DNA from: Metabacillus flavus
Lineage (GTDB): Bacteria; Bacillota; Bacilli; Bacillales; Bacillaceae
Length of the DNA: 64,000 nt
NCBI RefSeq assembly: GCF_018283675.1
Contig: NZ_JAGVRK010000001.1
Location: forward strand, 1,302,001-1,366,000
Reading direction: 5' to 3'
Shown: positions 44,694-52,632 of the stretch, one piece after another
How positions within the stretch are numbered: position 1 is the first letter of the stretch
Layout: each line of letters begins with the position of its first letter
Notes under the pieces: model-generated
Told to the model about the DNA's origin: nothing
Database searches by the model: none
Seen by the model: only the letters and a program-made list of their open reading frames with translations
Made by a program: the position numbers and the translations under genes

Positions 44694-45662
44694 ATGAGCA
44701 AAGTTCGTTTAATACCATTCAAATTAGAAGAGGTTTATGATTCGGCAAAAGAAGAAATTCCTTATGGAGTAAGAATGATTAATGCACCTGAAATCTGGGA
44801 TCAGGGAATAAAAGGAGATGCGGCTGTAATTGCCATTTTGGATACAGGATGCGACGCCGCTCATCCAGATTTAAAAGATCGGATCATCGGCGGAAAAAGC
44901 TTTGTTGAAGGGGATGAAAATGATTACAGTGATTCTCATTTCCACGGAACGCATGTAGCCGGAACAATCGCCGCAAGTTTAAATGACCAAGGTGTAACCG
45001 GAGCCGCACCTGAAGTAAAGCTGCTGATTCTAAAAGTACTTGGAGATGATGGCAGCGGGTCCTATGAAGGCATTACAAATGCTGTTCGATATGCTTCAGA
45101 GTGGAAGGGCGAAAAAGGTGAAACCGTAAGAGTCATTTCGATGTCCCTTGGAGGACCGGAAGATGTACCGGAACTGCACGAAGCGATTAAAGAAGCGGTT
45201 GCAAACAATATTCTTGTTGTATGCGCAGCCGGCAATGAAGGAGATTCGAGAGAAAATACCGTTGAAAAGGCCTATCCCGGCTATTACAAAGAGGTCGTGC
45301 AGGTAGGGGCCATTGATGAGAAAAAACAGCTGGCGGAGTTTTCAAATACAAATGATGAAATTGATCTTGTTGCACCTGGGGTTAATATTATTTCCACCTA
45401 TCCGGGAAACAAATATGCGAAACTGTCCGGTACTTCTATGGCCACCCCTCATGCATCGGCGGCCGCTGCTCTGCTTATTCAAAAAGAGGAAAAAGAATTT
45501 GGCAGGAAATTGACGGAGCCTGAAGTATACGCACAGTTATGTAAAAATACTGTATCAATTGGCCTTTCCAAAAAGGCAGAGGGAAATGGCCTTATCTTCC
45601 TGCGTGCTCAGGAAAATGATGAGCCTAAACAGAATGATAATGCTGTAGAAGCTGTAAATTAG
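44694..45662 (+). CDS. ispA: Intracellular subtilisin-type serine protease
   Basis: 322 residues, no signal peptide. The catalytic triad is Asp50 (ILDTGCD), His87 (HGTHVAG) and Ser248 (GTSMATPH), with Asn in AAGNEG as the oxyanion residue. The short N-terminal propeptide carries RLIPFKLEEV, the inhibitory LIPY/F motif of intracellular subtilisins, which blocks the active site until it is cut off. It degrades cytoplasmic proteins in stationary phase by family knowledge. ATG 44694 follows AAAGGAGG. A LexA-like box lies upstream. Terminator at 45667. Confidence 0.93.
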   Translation: MSKVRLIPFKLEEVYDSAKEEIPYGVRMINAPEIWDQGIKGDAAVIAILDTGCDAAHPDLKDRIIGGKSFVEGDENDYSDSHFHGTHVAGTIAASLNDQGVTGAAPEVKLLILKVLGDDGSGSYEGITNAVRYASEWKGEKGETVRVISMSLGGPEDVPELHEAIKEAVANNILVVCAAGNEGDSRENTVEKAYPGYYKEVVQVGAIDEKKQLAEFSNTNDEIDLVAPGVNIISTYPGNKYAKLSGTSMATPHASAAAALLIQKEEKEFGRKLTEPEVYAQLCKNTVSIGLSKKAEGNGLIFLRAQENDEPKQNDNAVEAVN

Positions 45663-45666
45663 TTGG

Positions 45667-45703
45667 GGACTCTCCTGAATCCGATCAGGGGGGTCTTTTT
45701 TTG
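45667..45703 (+). terminator. Intrinsic terminator after ispA
   Basis: GGGGACTCTCCTGA and TCAGGGGGGTC pair with small imperfections (45665-45695), followed by seven T residues. Confidence 0.8.
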
Positions 45704-45710
45704 TTTCGGT

Positions 45711-45737
45711 TAAGAAGGGAATGAAAAGAACCGACAT
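45711..45737 (+). promoter_or_regulatory. SigD-type promoter before the broken chemoreceptor
   Basis: TAAG (45711-45714) and ACCGACAT (45730-45737) are 15 bases apart; the SigD (flagellar/chemotaxis) consensus is TAAA-N15-GCCGATAT, so 9 of 12 positions agree. Fits a chemoreceptor gene. Confidence 0.5.
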
Positions 45738-45777
45738 AAGCAGTGTATGTTTTATTTGACGAATGGGAGGGGCGGCA

Positions 45778-46594
45778 ATGGATTTGATTTGAAATAGAAT
45801 GCGCCTGCACCAAAGAAATATTCTCATGGTTTATATTATTTGGGGATCCTTGATTCTTGGTTTGGCAGCTTATTGGATTACAGGAACAAGTACAGTCTTT
45901 TTATTAACACTGGGAGGATATGGCGGAGTCATCGGGGCCTTATTTACAATTCTAGTCATGAAAAAATGGCTTACTTATCAATTAAGTTATCTAGCCATCG
46001 TATTTATCCCCATTTTAGGTTCAATCATGATGGAAATGGAGCCATCCATTGTTTCATATTTAATGGTGTATTACATGATTGCTGTAAGTACCCTTTACCA
46101 TAATTATAAACAGGTTTTGCTTGCAGGTATCCTGGGACTGCTGATGACAAACTATTTTTATTTTACACATGGCGGTACCATGTTTTCCAGGCGTTGAGGG
46201 AATTGCTCTTGTAAATTTGAATACGTTTATGATCCTGATTGTCGGAGCGCTGATTTTCCAAAGCACACAAGGGGAAAAAATGAGGGCAGAGGCTGAGAGC
46301 AGCCTGGACCGTGCGGAAGAATCAAGGAAAAATAGCCAGGCTTTGCTGGAACAGATTCAGCATGCCTTCGAAACCCTTACAAAGAACACACGTCTTTTAA
46401 AATCAGATTCTGATACGGTCGGGCAAATTTCAGATGATTTAACATCTGCTTTTAAAGAGTTGGCTGCAAGAGCAGAAACGCAGATCGAAAGCACAGCGAA
46501 GATTGACCAATCCTTAAAATTAATTAGGAATTCCTCGGAAAATATGCCTGTTACCGCCGCAAAGCCGCAAATCACTAATATTGGTATGATTTGA
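45778..46594 (+). pseudogene. Decayed methyl-accepting chemotaxis protein
   Basis: The natural start is ATG 45778, six bases after GGGAGGGG, but its fifth codon is TGA (45790-45792). The frame then goes on as RMRLHQRNILMVYIIWGS with six membrane helices to about 46190, where a shift after ATGTTTT leads into another frame. That frame carries VEGIALVNLNTFMILIVGALIF and a coiled, HAMP-like part with ESSLDRAEESRKNSQALLEQI and stops at 46594, well before any methylated-helix or CheA/CheW-binding hairpin. One nonsense codon, one frameshift and loss of the signalling domain make it non-functional. Confidence 0.8.
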
Positions 46595-46668
46595 AACAAG
46601 GCGTCCGAATTTCCCTGCATCTCCGCTTCTCACCTCTGAATAATTAGGTTCCTTACAAAAAGAAGTGA

Positions 46669-46698
46669 TTGGCAAACACTTCTATACTTCCGTATAAT
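46669..46698 (+). promoter_or_regulatory. SigA promoter of the rsgA leader
   Basis: TTGGCA (46669-46674) and TATAAT (46693-46698), spacer 18. Transcription should start near 46705, about 40 bases before the leader ORF. Confidence 0.7.
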
Positions 46699-46744
46699 GG
46701 TATTCAAGAGCTGCAGGCTCAATCCCTATAAGGAGTGATGAAGT

Positions 46745-46795
46745 ATGAGAAAATTTCCAATTGTAAACACCGTCATGGAGGGATTGGATCTGTAA
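46745..46795 (+). CDS. 16-codon leader ORF upstream of rsgA
   Basis: ATG 46745 to TAA 46793-46795 encodes MRKFPIVNTVMEGLDL. It has its own SD AAGGAG (46730-46735) at good spacing and its own promoter. Its last eight codons and its stop lie within the hairpin 46772-46815, so a ribosome translating it must open the hairpin. It is most likely a regulatory ORF rather than a functional peptide. Confidence 0.55.
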   Translation: MRKFPIVNTVMEGLDL

Positions 46796-46853
46796 CTTGA
46801 TCATCTCTCTATGACCTTCATTCATTAAACGTGAACGAAAAAAATAGGGAGGA
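46772..46853 (+). promoter_or_regulatory. Two mutually exclusive mRNA hairpins controlling the rsgA SD
   Basis: Hairpin 1: GTCATGGAGGGAT (46772-46784) pairs along all 13 bases (two G-U) with ATCTCTCTATGAC (46803-46815), extended by GATC/GATC (46787-46790/46799-46802). Hairpin 2: TCTCTCTAT (46804-46812) pairs along nine bases (two G-U) with ATAGGGAGG (46844-46852), which contains the rsgA SD. The two share the middle strand. Hairpin 1 leaves the SD free; hairpin 2 hides it. Ribosomes on the leader ORF would favour hairpin 2. Confidence 0.55.
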
Positions 46854-46861
46854 TTTGAACA

Positions 46862-47917
46862 TTGAATTTATCTGAGTTGGGGATGACCCCATTTTTTGAA
46901 GAGGCATTTATGCCATTTAAGACTGATGGATTTGAAATTGGCCGAGTGGCACTTGAACATAAAAGGCTTTACCGGATTCTGACAGAGCGCGGAGAATTGC
47001 TTGCTGAGGTAGCAGGGAAGATGAGATTTGAAGCCGGGGGAAGGGAAGATTTCCCTGCTGTTGGAGACTGGGTGGTTATTCAGCCCCGCTATGAAGAAGG
47101 AAAGGCAACGATACACGCGATTCTTCCTAGGCAGAGCAAATTTTCACGAAAAGCAGCGGGTGTGGCCACGGAGGAACAAATAGTGGCTGCAAATGTTGAT
47201 ACACTCTTTATCGTGATGGCCCTTAACCATGATTATAATATCCGCAGACTGGAACGTTATTTAATCATGGCTTGGGAAAGCGGAGCCAATCCGGTGGTCG
47301 TTTTAAATAAAGCAGACTTATGCGAAGAGATGGATGAGAAGCTCGCTGAGGTTGAATCAGCAGCAATCGGTGTACCCATTCATGCAATTAGCGCTCTGGA
47401 TGCCGAATCTGCTGAAATTCTCCGCAGCTATTGCACAGGCGGACGTACAGCAGCACTTGTCGGTTCATCCGGTGTAGGCAAATCTACGATTACCAATCAG
47501 CTGATTGGCAATGAACATTTAAAAACACAAGAAGCCAGAGAAGGCGATGACCGCGGAAGGCATACGACCACGTATCGTGAACTGATTGCTCTTCAAACAG
47601 GAGGCTGTCTGATCGACACGCCTGGAATGAGGGAATTGCAGCTTTGGAGTGCCGGGGATGGATTTCAGGGAACGTTTGAGGATGTAGAATCGTTAGCACA
47701 GAGCTGCCGCTTCACTGATTGCAGACATCAAAATGAGCCAGGCTGTGCTATACTGTCTGCATTAGAGGAAGGATCCCTGCAGTCAGACCGATACGGAAGC
47801 TATCAGAAGCTTCAAAAGGAACTCGCGTATTTAGCCCGTAAAGAGGATAAAAAAGCACAATCTGAAGAAAAAGCAAAATGGAAGCAAATCACAAAAAGCA
47901 TGAGAAAATATAAATAA
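46862..47917 (+). CDS. rsgA: Ribosome small-subunit-dependent GTPase RsgA (longer paralogue)
   Basis: 351 residues from TTG 46862, eight bases after AGGGAGGA. An N-terminal OB-fold (about 30-105; GDWVVIQPRYEEGKATI) precedes a circularly permuted GTPase with G4 VVLNKAD, G1 GSSGVGKST, G2 RGRHTTT and G3 DTPGMREL. The C-terminal zinc site is CRFTDCRHQNEPGC, the C-x4-C-x-H-x5-C pattern. RsgA checks late 30S subunit maturation by GTP hydrolysis. The usual Bacillus RsgA (YloQ) is nearer 300 residues, so this is likely a second copy. Regulated by the leader at 46745-46853. Confidence 0.93.
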   Translation: MNLSELGMTPFFEEAFMPFKTDGFEIGRVALEHKRLYRILTERGELLAEVAGKMRFEAGGREDFPAVGDWVVIQPRYEEGKATIHAILPRQSKFSRKAAGVATEEQIVAANVDTLFIVMALNHDYNIRRLERYLIMAWESGANPVVVLNKADLCEEMDEKLAEVESAAIGVPIHAISALDAESAEILRSYCTGGRTAALVGSSGVGKSTITNQLIGNEHLKTQEAREGDDRGRHTTTYRELIALQTGGCLIDTPGMRELQLWSAGDGFQGTFEDVESLAQSCRFTDCRHQNEPGCAILSALEEGSLQSDRYGSYQKLQKELAYLARKEDKKAQSEEKAKWKQITKSMRKYK

Positions 47918-47923
47918 TAACAT

Positions 47924-47957
47924 AAAGGTAATGGATATCGATCCATTACCTTTTTTC
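47924..47957 (+). terminator. Intrinsic terminator after rsgA
   Basis: AAAGGTAATGGAT (47924-47936) pairs with ATCCATTACCTTT (47941-47953), then T residues. Confidence 0.9.
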
Positions 47958-48390
47958 TGCGTTGCGGCAGGACGCCGCGCACTTAGCAGAACATCCTAAC
48001 TGGGAGCGCCCTCCGCTTTTCACATTGTCTAGCTCCGGGCGCTAGCCGTTCGGCCGCTTCGCTCTCTCGGTCGAGGGCCTGCACGATGCAGGCCCGTTCA
48101 GCGTTGCGACAGGACGTCGCGCACTTAGCTGAACTTCTGACTTGAGCGCCTCTCGGTCGAGAGCTCCACCGTCTCTCACGGAGGCCCGCACGACGCGGGT
48201 CAGATCTGCGTTGCGGCAGGACGCCGCGCACTTAGCAGAACCTCCTAACCGGGAGCGCCCTCCGCTTTTCGTGGTGTCCAGCTCCGGGCGCTAGCGCTTC
48301 GGCCGCTTCGCCGGCCCTGTCAAAGTCAAAGAACGACTTTGTCAGTTCCGGCTCCACCGTCTCTCAGCGCTGAGCAAGCGCCCTCCGCTT
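47958..48390. repeat. GC-rich dispersed repeat cluster (three partial units)
   Basis: A segment GCGTTGCGGCAGGACG, followed by CGCGCACTTAGC and GAAC, starts at 47959, 48101 (one or two changes) and 48208. After the first and third, GGGAGCGCCCTCCGCTTTTC and a GCTCCGGGCGCTAGC segment follow; CTCCACCGTCTCTCA occurs twice (48161 and 48351). Much higher GC than the surroundings and full of short inverted repeats. No credible gene on either strand. This type of intergenic repeat is common in Bacillus relatives. Confidence 0.75.
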
Positions 48391-48393
48391 TTC

Positions 48394-48567
48394 TTAGTAC
48401 CCTATATGATCATCAAAGAAGAATGCGATTACGATTACGAATACTAGTAGGATCGATGAAATATTCATATAGTGGGCGAACTTTGAGAAATAAAGTATTT
48501 TTGCTAGAAAATATAACAAGACAGATAGGATTGAACAGATCATGCACAGCCTTGAGGTTAGCCTCAT
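48394..48567 (-). CDS. 57-residue membrane protein, unknown
   Basis: Minus-strand ORF from ATG 48567 to TAA 48394, with a near-perfect SD AAAGGAGAA six bases before the start. The product has two hydrophobic helices, LCMICSILSVLLYFLAKILY (about 7-26) and ISSILLVFVIVIAFFF (about 36-51), and a short polar end DDHIGY. That is a typical small two-helix membrane protein. No family recognised. Its 3' end abuts the GC-rich repeat cluster, which may supply the terminator hairpin. Confidence 0.6.
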   Translation of the reverse strand: MRLTSRLCMICSILSVLLYFLAKILYFSKFAHYMNISSILLVFVIVIAFFFDDHIGY

Positions 48568-48929
48568 AAAGTTCTCCTTTACCCCTTTTTATATCTATAC
48601 CCATATTCTATTCGAAAATGGTTGCGCTTTTATGAACTTATTACAAAAGGGGAAGAAGGTTGTGGACTACATGATTCAGCGGAATTCAATGGGCCTCTAT
48701 CGAACCAGTACGATTAGTTCTGACGGCCGATCTAAGAGAAAGGTCGTGGGTGATTCCCCTTAAAGTGAGTGAATTCAATAAAACTAGAAGATTATGGATT
48801 AGAACGGAAAAGTTTAAATAGGCCGGTTATTTTGCGAAGTTAAAACTTTGTGCCTATGACAAGGAATGTATTAGATACAGCTTGCATACCTATTGTTTGA
48901 AGAGAAATTCAAATGAGGGGTGACAGCAA
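48568..48929. other. Gap with one weak ORF
   Basis: A frame from ATG 48632 to TAA 48761-48763 (43 codons, MNLLQKGKKVVDYMIQ...) has no SD at usable spacing and I do not call it. The rest holds the divergent promoters for the 57-residue protein (-) and the DUF4282 gene (+); no clear boxes. Confidence 0.35.
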
Positions 48930-49217
48930 GTGAAAGAGTTTCTTAGTTTCAACAAGATGATCACGCCAGCTATAATAACTATTATTTTTTACATTGGGAG
49001 CGGAATCAGTATCCTGACCGGTTTGGTCATGATGTTCAATTCAGGTGAATCAATGACCCCGGGACTGCAGATTCTGATGGGTTTGTTTACGCTGCTTCTC
49101 GGACCGTTTGCCATCCGTATTTATTGCGAGCTGCTGATTGTGATGTTCAAAATGAATGAATCTCTTGGAAGAATAGCTTCAGATCGGCTGCCTGTAGATG
49201 AAGAGAAGCATGTGTAA
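48930..49217 (+). CDS. DUF4282 membrane protein
   Basis: 95 residues from GTG 48930, after GAGGGGTGA. Two membrane helices: MITPAIITIIFYIGSGISIL and a second around GLQILMGLFTLLLGPFAIR, followed by the conserved IYCELLIVMFKMNESL that characterises DUF4282. Function unknown. It ends shortly before the TPP riboswitch but has no obvious link to it. Confidence 0.78.
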   Translation: MKEFLSFNKMITPAIITIIFYIGSGISILTGLVMMFNSGESMTPGLQILMGLFTLLLGPFAIRIYCELLIVMFKMNESLGRIASDRLPVDEEKHV

Positions 49218-49259
49218 GGCTTGATTTTTAATGGGTTAAGGGATAAACTAACCTTAAAA

Positions 49260-49356
49260 AATACGGAACGGGAGCTTGTGGAAGCAGGCTGAGAGTACGG
49301 CTGATCCGCCGTAGACCGGGTGAACCTGTTGGATAATGCCAGCGCAGGGAGAATGT
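49260..49356 (+). promoter_or_regulatory. TPP riboswitch (THI box)
   Basis: The conserved elements are in order: ACGGGAGC, GCAGGCTGAGAGTACGGCTG, the CCGTAGACC strand, and GAACCTGTTGGATAATGCC with GCGCAGGGA. The CUGAGA and the GGAUAAUGCC-like core that bind pyrophosphate and pyrimidine are intact. When TPP is bound, the terminator at 49381 forms and thiMDE is off. Confidence 0.95.
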
Positions 49357-49380
49357 AATGATTTATCATGATTTTATGAT

Positions 49381-49417
49381 AAAAGGCATTTCGCTTCTAT
49401 GCGGGATGCCTTTTTAT
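49381..49417 (+). terminator. TPP-controlled terminator
   Basis: AAAAGGCAT-TTCGC (49381-49394) pairs with GCGGG-ATGCCTTTTT (49401-49416) with small mismatches. It is the expression platform of the riboswitch, 50 bases before thiM. Confidence 0.85.
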
Positions 49418-49468
49418 ATAGGTGCCTGCCTGCTGTCTGCGGCTCTTTTCCGGAGAGGATGAAATAAA

Positions 49469-50281
49469 ATGAATGCACAAAAAGCTGGAGCACTGCTGAG
49501 TAAAGTAAGAGAAGTGAATCCCCTTGTCCATAATATAACAAATATTGTAGTTGCTAATTTTACCGCCAATGGGCTTTTGGCGCTTGGTGCTTCACCGGTA
49601 ATGGCTGATGCCAAAGAAGAAGTGGAAGAAATGGCTCGTATGGCAGGAGTGCTTGTCCTCAATATTGGCACGCTGACAGAGCGGACTGTGGAATCTATGA
49701 TTCTTGCAGGCAAATCCGCTAATAAACATGGGGTACCTGTTGTGATGGATCCTGTTGCAGCAGGTGCAACAGAGTTTCGGACACGTTCTGCTAAACAGAT
49801 TCTTGAAGAGGTAAAGGTTGCCATTGTCCGCGGAAATGCTGCTGAAATTGCGAATGCAGCCGGACAAAAGTGGGCAATAAAAGGAGTCGATTCAGGAGAA
49901 GCTGAAGGAGATTTAGAAGAGCTGGCACTTCATGCTGCAAGGAAACTGAACACGGTGGTTGCTGTGACGGGTAAGACTGATTATATTTCCGATGGGAAGC
50001 AGACAGTGAAGGTTTCAAATGGCCACTCCATACTGACAAAAGTTACAGGCACTGGATGCCTAGTGAGCTCAGTAGTAGGAGCCTTTCTTGCTGTTGAAAA
50101 AAATCCGGCTGCCGCAGCGGCAGCGGCTCTTGCTGTTTACGGAACGGCTGCAGAACTGGCAGCTGTAAAAACAGCGGATCAAGGGCCCGGCAGTTTCCAG
50201 GTGGAATTCTTAAACCAGCTGTCAAAGGTGACAGAGGAACAAGTGGCTTTGCAGGCTGTTATTGAAAAAGGGGGTTTATAA
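49469..50281 (+). CDS. thiM: Hydroxyethylthiazole kinase
   Basis: 270 residues; ATG 49469 follows GGAGAGGATG. ThiM phosphorylates 4-methyl-5-(2-hydroxyethyl)thiazole, salvaging it for thiamine synthesis. Signs: [36 protein letters not shown] at the start (the thiazole site), [12 protein letters not shown] in the middle, and [15 protein letters not shown] (about 191-205), the anion hole with the conserved Cys as catalytic base. Cytoplasmic, trimeric by family. First gene of the TPP-controlled thiMDE operon. Confidence 0.95.
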   Translation: MNAQKAGALLSKVREVNPLVHNITNIVVANFTANGLLALGASPVMADAKEEVEEMARMAGVLVLNIGTLTERTVESMILAGKSANKHGVPVVMDPVAAGATEFRTRSAKQILEEVKVAIVRGNAAEIANAAGQKWAIKGVDSGEAEGDLEELALHAARKLNTVVAVTGKTDYISDGKQTVKVSNGHSILTKVTGTGCLVSSVVGAFLAVEKNPAAAAAAALAVYGTAAELAAVKTADQGPGSFQVEFLNQLSKVTEEQVALQAVIEKGGL

Positions 50282-50282
50282 G

Positions 50283-51089
50283 ATGGTGAAAAAAGCTTTA
50301 ACCATTGCTGGTTCAGACAGCGGCGGAGGAGCAGGTATTCAGGCCGATCTGAAAACATTCCAGGAGCTCGGCGTGTTTGGGATGAGTGCCGTTACAGCTG
50401 TAACAGCCCAGAATACCCTTGGTGTGCATGGAGTATTTCCTTTATCTGCAGATGCTGTATCTGCACAGGCTGCTGCAATAGGGGAGGATCTCCCTCCGGA
50501 TGCCGTAAAAACAGGGATGCTCTTTAATGCAGAGATCATTTTGGCGGCAGCTGAATCAATAGAAAAATTCGGCTGGAAGAATGTAGTTATTGACCCGGTT
50601 ATGATCGCCAAAGGAGGAAGCGCACTTCTTCAAAGTGAGGCGGTTAAGGCAATGGTTGATCACCTCATCCCGCTGTCTGCAGTCATTACTCCTAATATTC
50701 CAGAAGCGGAAGCGATTACTGGAATTACGATTAAAAATGTGGAAGACAAAAAAGAAGCTTGCAGGATCATTCATAATTTGGGAGCTGCTTCGTGTCTGAT
50801 TAAAGGAGGGCATGAAGAGAATGCAGAGGAGTCGGCTGATCTGCTTTACGATGGGAAGGTGTTTTCAATATTGAAAAGCAAGCGGATTGATACAAGACAT
50901 ACACATGGGACAGGCTGTACGTTTTCAGCTGCCTTGACGGCTGAGCTCGCTAAGGGCAGCACGATTGCTGAAGCTGCACAAACAGCAAAGCATTTTATTC
51001 AGGCAGCCATTGAGGAAACGCTTGAAATCGGAGAAGGCCATGGACCGACTAATCATTGGGCTTTTCAAAAAAGGATGAGGCAATTATGA
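50283..51089 (+). CDS. thiD: Hydroxymethylpyrimidine / phosphomethylpyrimidine kinase
   Basis: 268 residues from ATG 50283, one base after the thiM stop; AAGGGGG inside thiM is the SD, and the frame from 50262 is rejected for lack of one. It has ALTIAGSDSGGGAGIQADLKTF at the start, VVIDPVMIAKGG in the middle and THGTGCTFSAALTAELAKG at the end, all ThiD signatures. It phosphorylates HMP to HMP-P and then HMP-PP, the pyrimidine half of thiamine. Next gene overlaps by four bases. Confidence 0.95.
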   Translation: MVKKALTIAGSDSGGGAGIQADLKTFQELGVFGMSAVTAVTAQNTLGVHGVFPLSADAVSAQAAAIGEDLPPDAVKTGMLFNAEIILAAAESIEKFGWKNVVIDPVMIAKGGSALLQSEAVKAMVDHLIPLSAVITPNIPEAEAITGITIKNVEDKKEACRIIHNLGAASCLIKGGHEENAEESADLLYDGKVFSILKSKRIDTRHTHGTGCTFSAALTAELAKGSTIAEAAQTAKHFIQAAIEETLEIGEGHGPTNHWAFQKRMRQL

Positions 51090-51733
51090 AACGGGAAGGG
51101 ATAAAAAAGCACTTGGCCCTTTATTTTATTGCAGGGTCACAGGATTGCCCGAAGAATATAGAGGAGATTTTAATCGAGGCTATTGAAGGAGGAATTACGC
51201 TTTTTCAATTTCGCGAAAAAGGCAAGGGTTCTCTCCATACATCCGATGAAATCGAACAGCTTGCTGTCCGTCTGCTGCAAATTTGCCGTACCTCCAATAT
51301 CCCCTTTATCGTAAATGATGATGTGGAACTGGCATTAAAAATAGGGGCGGACGGAATTCATGTAGGACAGGATGATGCCAAAGCCGGTGATATCATTACA
51401 CGCATAAACGGTATGATTCTCGGAGTATCCGTGCATAGCGCTGAAGAGGCGAAACGTGCTTTAGCCGATGGGGCAGATTACATTGGGGTAGGTCCTGTAT
51501 TTCCGACTTCATCCAAGGAGGACGCGAAGGAAGCAAGAGGGACCGCTGTAATCGAGGAGATAAAGCAAGCTGGCATTGATATCCCAATGGTTGGAATCGG
51601 CGGGATAACTGCTGAGAATGCGAAAAGCGTTGTAATGGCTGGAGCGGATGGCGTATCGGTCATTTCAAGTATCAGCAGATCAGAACATCCCGCCGCTGCT
51701 GCCAGAGCTCTGAAGAAAGTGATAAACGGATAA
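51086..51733 (+). CDS. thiE: Thiamine-phosphate synthase
   Basis: 215 residues from ATG 51086, which overlaps the thiD stop as ATGA; SD AAAGGATGAGG. A TIM-barrel enzyme joining HMP-PP (from ThiD) and thiazole phosphate (from ThiM) to thiamine phosphate. Motifs: GGITLFQFREKG, PFIVNDDVELALKIGADGIHVGQDD (Mg-pyrophosphate), IGVGPVFPTSSKEDA and GIGGITAENA (phosphate). The operon completes a thiamine salvage route. Terminator at 51751. Confidence 0.95.
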   Translation: MKREGIKKHLALYFIAGSQDCPKNIEEILIEAIEGGITLFQFREKGKGSLHTSDEIEQLAVRLLQICRTSNIPFIVNDDVELALKIGADGIHVGQDDAKAGDIITRINGMILGVSVHSAEEAKRALADGADYIGVGPVFPTSSKEDAKEARGTAVIEEIKQAGIDIPMVGIGGITAENAKSVVMAGADGVSVISSISRSEHPAAAARALKKVING

Positions 51734-51750
51734 TGAAAGAAGAAGAAATG

Positions 51751-51786
51751 AAAACGCCTAGCTTTTTTTAGCCAGGCGTTTTGTTT
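51751..51786. terminator. Bidirectional terminator between thiE and the kinase-like gene
   Basis: AAAACGCCTaGC (51751-51762) pairs with GCcAGGCGTTTT (51771-51782). The stop of the minus-strand kinase-like gene falls inside it. Confidence 0.8.
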
Positions 51787-52435
51787 CTTTGCTCTTTTTC
51801 TTTCTTTTGTAATATCCGTTAATCTTCAGGTATTTTTGATAGCCCTTACGAATCCGTTCAAGCATCCAGCGGGGAATCTTCCATTTTCTGAATCTTGATA
51901 GAGGAAGGTATATCCGGTAGTACGCTTTTTTGAAATCCTTCCATCTTGGACAGTCAAACTCTTCTAAAAAATCAGAGACGTCCACGATATAGCCTCTGCC
52001 ATCCTTCATCATGACGTTTTTTCCATGAATATCAGTAGGGTTCAGACCTTTTTCCCGTGCATATTCAATAGCTTCATCTACATCATGTATGACTTTTTCA
52101 GGGATATACACTCCTTTTCTCAATGCCTCATAAAGAGTGAGTCCTTCCAGTTTTTTTAAGATTAGATATCGATTGCTAAATCCATACATGACCGAGTAAG
52201 CGGGGTGATTGCCGAGTATCTGGTATACTTGTTTTTCTTTTTCGGCGCCTTCCCGATTTTCTGCATAAAGCTTTACAATTTTTTCTGGAAGGGCTTCGTT
52301 TACGAAAACGGCCGCATAATTTCCACGGCCAAGCAGTCTCCAGCCTTCGGGTATGTTTTTTACATGAACCGGGTCGAGAGGGTCCACACTTTTCACGGAA
52401 ACTTTTGCTGTTAATTCAAGATCGATATTGATCAT
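51758..52435 (-). CDS. Atypical Ser/Thr protein-kinase-like protein (YrzF-type)
   Basis: 225 residues from ATG 52435, seven bases after TGAGGTGA. A nucleotide loop GRGNYAAVF (about 37-45) is followed by the Lys in KIVKLYAENREG and the catalytic-loop-like NPTDIHGKNVMMKD (about 133-146), where D-x-H-x-x-N replaces HRDxxxxN; the metal Asp is probably in YIVDVSDF rather than DFG. The tail is very Lys/Arg rich (YYKRKKKSKETKRLAKKS), suggesting nucleic-acid or membrane contact. Substrate unknown. Confidence 0.75.
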   Translation of the reverse strand: MINIDLELTAKVSVKSVDPLDPVHVKNIPEGWRLLGRGNYAAVFVNEALPEKIVKLYAENREGAEKEKQVYQILGNHPAYSVMYGFSNRYLILKKLEGLTLYEALRKGVYIPEKVIHDVDEAIEYAREKGLNPTDIHGKNVMMKDGRGYIVDVSDFLEEFDCPRWKDFKKAYYRIYLPLSRFRKWKIPRWMLERIRKGYQKYLKINGYYKRKKKSKETKRLAKKS

Positions 52436-52632
52436 ATTTATCACCTCAGGGAACAATCAAATCCCGACTTAGCTTTCATTAATTTAAAGTATTCATAAAC
52501 CTATCATACTCTTTTCCGGAGGTCCAGTCATCTACTTGAAAATAGGAAGATCTGGGAGAATCATAAGCTTGTATGATTCGTTCACTTGATATAATATCGG
52601 CTATAAATAATGTGCAGAAAGTATGTGGGTCT

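Noticed and set aside
47983-48569. ORFs on both strands in the GC-rich cluster
   Set aside because: They follow the repeat sequence, are rich in Arg/Ala/Gly from GC bias, and have no SD; no protein-like pattern.
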